64,000 nucleotides of DNA from Nannobrachium achirus (lineage: Eukaryota > Chordata > Actinopteri > Myctophiformes > Myctophidae): NCBI GenBank assembly GCA_963921795.1, contig OY997649.1, forward strand, positions 60,694,372 through 60,758,371. The letters are read 5' to 3'. The notes under the pieces are model-generated. The model worked only from the letters and a program-made list of their open reading frames with translations, ran no database searches and was not told where the DNA came from. This document shows, piece after piece, positions 60,001 through 64,000 of this stretch. Position numbers and translations under genes: made by a program. Every line of letters begins with the position of its first letter. The stretch's first letter is position 1.

Positions 60001-60844
60001 CGGGGGCGTCAATTGGGTATGGCTGGGGTATGCAGCTGCCATACCCTGGGTCCAGGGGGGGAAATACAAGTTACCTTTAAATATAAATCCATGAATGTCT
60101 CTTTGTCTATCTGTATTATCTTACAATAAATGCGAGAAGTCTCTGTGAGTCTCTCTGTCTGTCTGTCTGTCTGTCTGTATGTAATCCGCGTATCTCGAGA
60201 ACCGTTCAGATAGCTCCATATATGGGCATAAAATGGACGTTGACAGATATCTCCATATATGGGCATAAATGGACACAGGCAAACAGATGGTCAAAACGGA
60301 TCCTATGACAACAGGTATAATGGGGGTTTGCATTAAAGGGCGGGACATTCATTCCCTATTTACATCGTTGCCGAGTTGGCCAGGTTGCTGACTCGGGCGG
60401 CCGAGCTTCTAGTGTTGTTAAATTACAGTAAAAAATAACTACAAAATTTTACAAAATGTTCACTTTAACAAGGTATTGTGGCACGTTTACTAACATGCCA
60501 AGTTTAGCTGCACTTGAACAACCATTCCAGGCTGCCATATCCAGACCAAGAAACCGTAAAAGGGGGGATAAATAGAATGTACTTCTTAAGGTATGGCAAC
60601 ATGACTGGTGTCTTAAGAGGGAGGCTCTCTCCATTCCGACATGTCGCCACTCCGAAATTGACTTCTTATTGTCGGAGTGGCAACACTCCCATGGGGGTTC
60701 GGTTTAGGGTTAGGGTTAGAGATAGGGTTGGTGTCGGAATGGAGACATGTCAGAAAGGAGACATGTCGGAGTGGAGAGATGCACTCGTCTTAAGACACCA
60801 GTCATGTTGCCATACCTTTAGCTTTTTCTGAACTGACGCCACTG
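60001..60844. mobile_element. hAT MITE, CAGGGGCGTCAATT family, copy 4, interrupted
   Basis: Starts CGGGGGCGTCAATTGGG and ends AACTGACGCCACTG. No matching flank duplication, so the two ends may be from different events. It contains a Helitron (60119-60412) and the split GGTATGGCAACATGACTGGT palindrome (arms at 60594 and 60797). Confidence 0.85.
60119..60412 (+). mobile_element. short Helitron inserted in the hAT MITE
   Basis: TC start, CTAG end, a CTCGGGCGGCCGAG hairpin just before the end, insertion between A and T. The empty site TTATTATGTTGTTAAATTAC is seen in copies 2 and 3 of the host MITE. 294 bp; it shares TAATCCGCGTATCTCGAGAA and two CCATATATGG boxes (60216 and 60253) with the long Helitron. 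Confidence 0.9.
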
Positions 60845-61040
60845 CTATATGGTGGCTGCTCATGTGAGAGAAGGCATCTGTCTTGTCTCCCCTCCCCCAT
60901 TTAATCCTCATGCTTCAGGTCTGTGTGAGGAGTTGGAGAGGATGCTGAGGAGGGGGGGCGTTTCCCAGTACAGTAGCTGGTATTCTCCTATCCTCCCTTC
61001 ATGCAAGGACCAGTGGGACCAGTAGCCACAGAACCACCAG

Positions 61041-61042
<2 letters not shown>

Positions 61043-61082
<40 letters not shown>
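61043..61082. repeat. (CT)n microsatellite
   Basis: About 20 CT units, uninterrupted. Confidence 0.95.
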
Positions 61083-61086
<4 letters not shown>

Positions 61087-61534
61087 GACAACACACACCA
61101 CTCTGGCCAGTAAAGTGTATAATAATAAAAACGGGTTGCAGATTCAGAAGAAGACATCAAACAAACATGCTGGTGTATCAGCTTTCCAATAGTACTATAT
61201 AGCACAGCTAACGGTTCAGCAGCAGCCCAGCCCCTTTTAAGCGTTTGGAAAAGGAACAGACATCATTTCGCTCTGGTCTTCTTTTTTTTTTCCTTCCAAG
61301 CCTGCAGGCATGAGCAATCCCCCCAATAATATGCGCTCCTGGAAAGAAAAAGAGAAACCTGCAGCAACGCCCAGGGACTGCTGCCTGCGATCACATAGAA
61401 TATCTCCCAAATGACTTGCCCAGCCAGGTCTGTTGTTTTCCTACACGAGCACTGCAACAAGGAAGCATCCCTTCCCTGTGGCAGAAGAGAAGTCAGCCAC
61501 CAAACCCATTTTAATAAAGCTCTCTCTCTCTCTC

Positions 61535-61535
61535 T

Positions 61536-61610
<75 letters not shown>

Positions 61611-61637
61611 CGTGCGTGCGTGCGTTCGTGTGTGTTT

Positions 61638-61682
<45 letters not shown>

Positions 61683-61722
61683 TGCGTGCATGCGCGCGTG
61701 CGTGTGTGTGTGTGTGTGTGTT
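61535..61722. repeat. (TG)n microsatellite with GCGCGCGTGCGTGC core
   Basis: About 185 bp of TG with alternating GC interruptions, preceded by a CT run. ORFs on both strands are spurious. Confidence 0.96.
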
Positions 61723-63195
61723 GGGGGGGGGTTGTATTTGTTGGGCTATTGTCAAGATACACCATAAGTGTTTGTACCCTCACCATCTTCAGGGATAAAA
61801 TGACCTATTCTGCTATTCTAAAAACCATGCCATCTAAACACGCTACTGTCATCATTCATTGCAACATTTAAAAGGAAGGCAAGCAGCTTGGTTCCATCCT
61901 TAACATAATGTAGGCTGTGACGCCACTGTTCTATTACACAGCATTGCCTCAACAAAACCAGGAAACATACAATAGCTGAGTTTAATCTATCAATTTACAT
62001 AATTATCCTCATCTAATTAGACTACAGGCTTATACATATATTACATAGCCTATCTGTGGCATGTTCTTTTTTTTAGGCTATAGGTCTACATATTCATACT
62101 GATCCAAAATTAAATGTTAAATATATCCCACGAGATTGACTTAATAATAATAATTAATAATACTACTAATAATAATATTAATAAAATATAATACTGATAA
62201 TAAACGTCATCATCATCATCATCATCATCATCATAAACATTGTAAAATATGAATACAGTCTCGTTTGCTGTGAATGGGGAAAACAATGAATGCACAGAAT
62301 TCGTAAATGGAAAAATCACACAATTAACTGAACAACTTGAACATTGAACGTACCAAATGCAATGCAATAATATCCTCCGATGAGTTAAGAAGATGAGAAT
62401 GCGATGGTGTTTCGACAGACAGCGCAGTGAGCGCACGGAGAAACAGAAGAACCTACCTGTGAATCCAGCGCGCACTCTCTCTAGCTCTCTCTCTCTCTCT
62501 GTGTGGAAGCGACAGGGAAGGGAATGGTGCGGACTAGATCTTTGTGCAGCACTCTTGGACTCAGCTACAAAGTCAGTCAGTCAGTCGTTGCGCATTGTGC
62601 CAGTCAGTCGCCGAATCCTTTTCTTTTAAAGACTGAAAGAATAGCTTCGCTGCTTGAGGCTCATCATCCCCACAGCGCTCTGCGTGGGCTCTGCGCGTCC
62701 TCTCCTCCGTGCGTGGAAGATCATTTGAAGCCCTTGGTACCCTGGGAAGGAAACCCCTGTATCTGGTGTGATACCATTGATGATGCTCAACTGGACACTT
62801 CGCACGCACCTGCTCTAATAATTAGTTGGACTAATTATCTATCTGCCAGATAGTCTATTCTATTGCTCATACATAATAAATAATATCCCCCTTATGCTAA
62901 TGATATGCAAACTAGACATTGCAGGGCGGGGAACTTGTCACATTTGTGTTAGATTTTTAGATTATTGCTTCTAATGAGCCCATCAATGAATCAGGTGGCC
63001 TAATTATGGCTTGACGGCTGGAGAACAATCCCTTTGGATGCCCAGCAGCTTCGTTTATTTATGAGATAAGAAAAAGAATAATAATAAAAAAGAAAGAACA
63101 AAGGATGACACATAGGCTACAACCAGTATGACTTGTCCAGGTCGTTACAAGAGATAACATTACAACTAAAAAACATTCAACATATTTAGATCTAG
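61723..63195. other. non-repetitive flank, possible promoter region
   Basis: Little TE material; a (CAT)n run at 62209-62233. 62390-62830 is moderately CpG-rich, with a candidate untranslated exon listed separately. Reads as single-copy sequence. Confidence 0.45.
62457..62650 (-). promoter_or_regulatory. candidate rph3a upstream untranslated exon and promoter
   Basis: On the minus strand a strong donor GATTCACAG/GTAGGT ends a stretch rich in GAGAGA. About 165 nt upstream is a TATA-like TTTAAAAG (about 62624-62631). rph3a needs an upstream exon because exon 1 has an acceptor at 36035. The link across 26 kb is inference only. Confidence 0.3.
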
Positions 63196-63203
63196 TTGTA
63201 GGC

Positions 63204-63659
63204 CAGGGGTCTTCAACGTTTTCAGGCCAAGGACCCCTTAGCTGAGAGAGAGATGAAGCAGGGACCCCCAGATTCCATATAGTTTAATCGTTTGACAGCA
63301 CAATCATCAGTGTATTTTGGATTCATGTCAATTTGTGTTTTCAGATATTTAAGCACTTGAACCGTCAATACTTAATACACTTGACCTTTCACTCTGTACT
63401 TAGTGTTCTCTTTTTCCCCTCTACTCCAAACCTCTTTGCCGAAAATAGCCGATCTACAAGCTCACAATGAGCTTGTAGATCTGCATGCTATTTTTGGCTA
63501 AAGTTCTCAGAATAAGGAAGGAAGGACGTTGTCGTTAGGGTTCAAGTGGTTAATATAAAAGGAGAAAAAAAAGTTTCTATCACACAAAGATTTGAAGGAC
63601 CCCCTGTAGTAACTCTGAGGACCCCCTAGGGGTGCCGGACCCCCTGTTGAAGACCCCTG
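63204..63659. mobile_element. hAT MITE, CAGGGGTCTTCAAC family, copy 2 (inverse)
   Basis: Ends CAGGGGTCTTCAACG and TTGAAGACCCCTG, duplication TTGTAGGC/TAGTAGGC (7 of 8). Module at 63437-63500 with outer stem GCCGAAAATAGC/GCTATTTTTGGC and a shortened apex. Confidence 0.92.
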
Positions 63660-64000
63660 TAGTAGGCTATGTCAGCCTATGTGGCGCAACTTCATTCATT
63701 CATTCATACATACAATGAAATGAAGACATTGCGCCATCTAACGGACAGAGTAGGCCTATGCACTGCAGCCAGACGGTGACGTAAACGTAAGACCGATGGA
63801 TGCGGTGCCGAAATGATGCGGGTTTTATTATTATTCAGGGTTGGACTTGGGTTAGATTGACTTCATACTGAATAATTCAAATTAATAAATTACATAGCAA
63901 TGTTTGTAAACAGCAACTAAATCAAAATAATTTGGAATCTAATCTCAATACGTTTGGGTTACTAACTTACTTTGCCTACTTGTGGGTTAAATAATTGCCA
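63660..64000. other. non-coding end of the window
   Basis: No feature recognised beyond CATTCATTCATTCATACATA. Confidence 0.4.

Noticed and set aside
61263..61871. Overlapping ORFs on both strands
   Set aside because: Products of the (TG)n and CT tracts.

Overview
This is nuclear DNA from a ray-finned (teleost-type) fish. The evidence is one large vertebrate gene split into small exons, dense cut-and-paste DNA transposon derivatives (MITEs), Helitrons, tRNA-derived SINEs, and long CA/TG, CT and poly-C/G tracts. No prokaryotic, organellar or viral genes were seen. I cannot name the species.

The gene is rabphilin-3A (rph3a), on the minus strand, with 17 coding exons between 36011 (ATG) and 2084 (TAA). 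I joined the exons by splice sites, phase and family resemblance. The phases close without a break: 1911 nt, 636 residues plus stop. Domain order is a short N-terminus, a Gly-Pro tract, a Rab-binding helix with an eight-cysteine zinc finger and SGAWFF motif, a Pro/Gln-rich linker, C2A and C2B. Two introns use GC-AG ends. The 3' UTR should lie in 1-2083. The ATG exon has an acceptor 23 nt upstream of the ATG, so at least one untranslated exon lies further up, possibly near 62.5 kb.

Layout: 1-2083 is probable 3' UTR. 2084-12383 holds the C2B and C2A exons, broken by hAT, PIF/Harbinger-like, TTAA-type and Helitron elements. 12384-20297 is one large repeat-filled intron. 20298-24441 holds the linker and zinc-finger exons. 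24442-36034 holds the Rab-binding and N-terminal exons with deeply nested MITEs. 36035-64000 has no recognisable coding gene. It holds hAT and TTAA elements, two long fold-back elements, a reverse-strand Helitron with a LINE 3' end, a 2.1-kb array of a 56-bp minisatellite (56.8-58.95 kb), microsatellites, and a possible promoter/5' UTR exon at about 62.46-62.65 kb.

The most striking non-genic signal is a palindromic module of about 50-85 nt with arms near AGCAGATCTACAAGCTCACA. It recurs about 30 times inside otherwise unrelated MITE families. Base changes specific to each family appear on both arms, so the stem is preserved. In one hAT family, a different palindrome sits in the equivalent interior region. 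A second notable event is a hAT MITE at 4491-5003 whose 8-bp target duplication contains the splice donor of rph3a coding exon 13. Third, Helitrons here carry 13 perfect CArg-type CCATATATGG boxes, seven of them in one rph3a intron.
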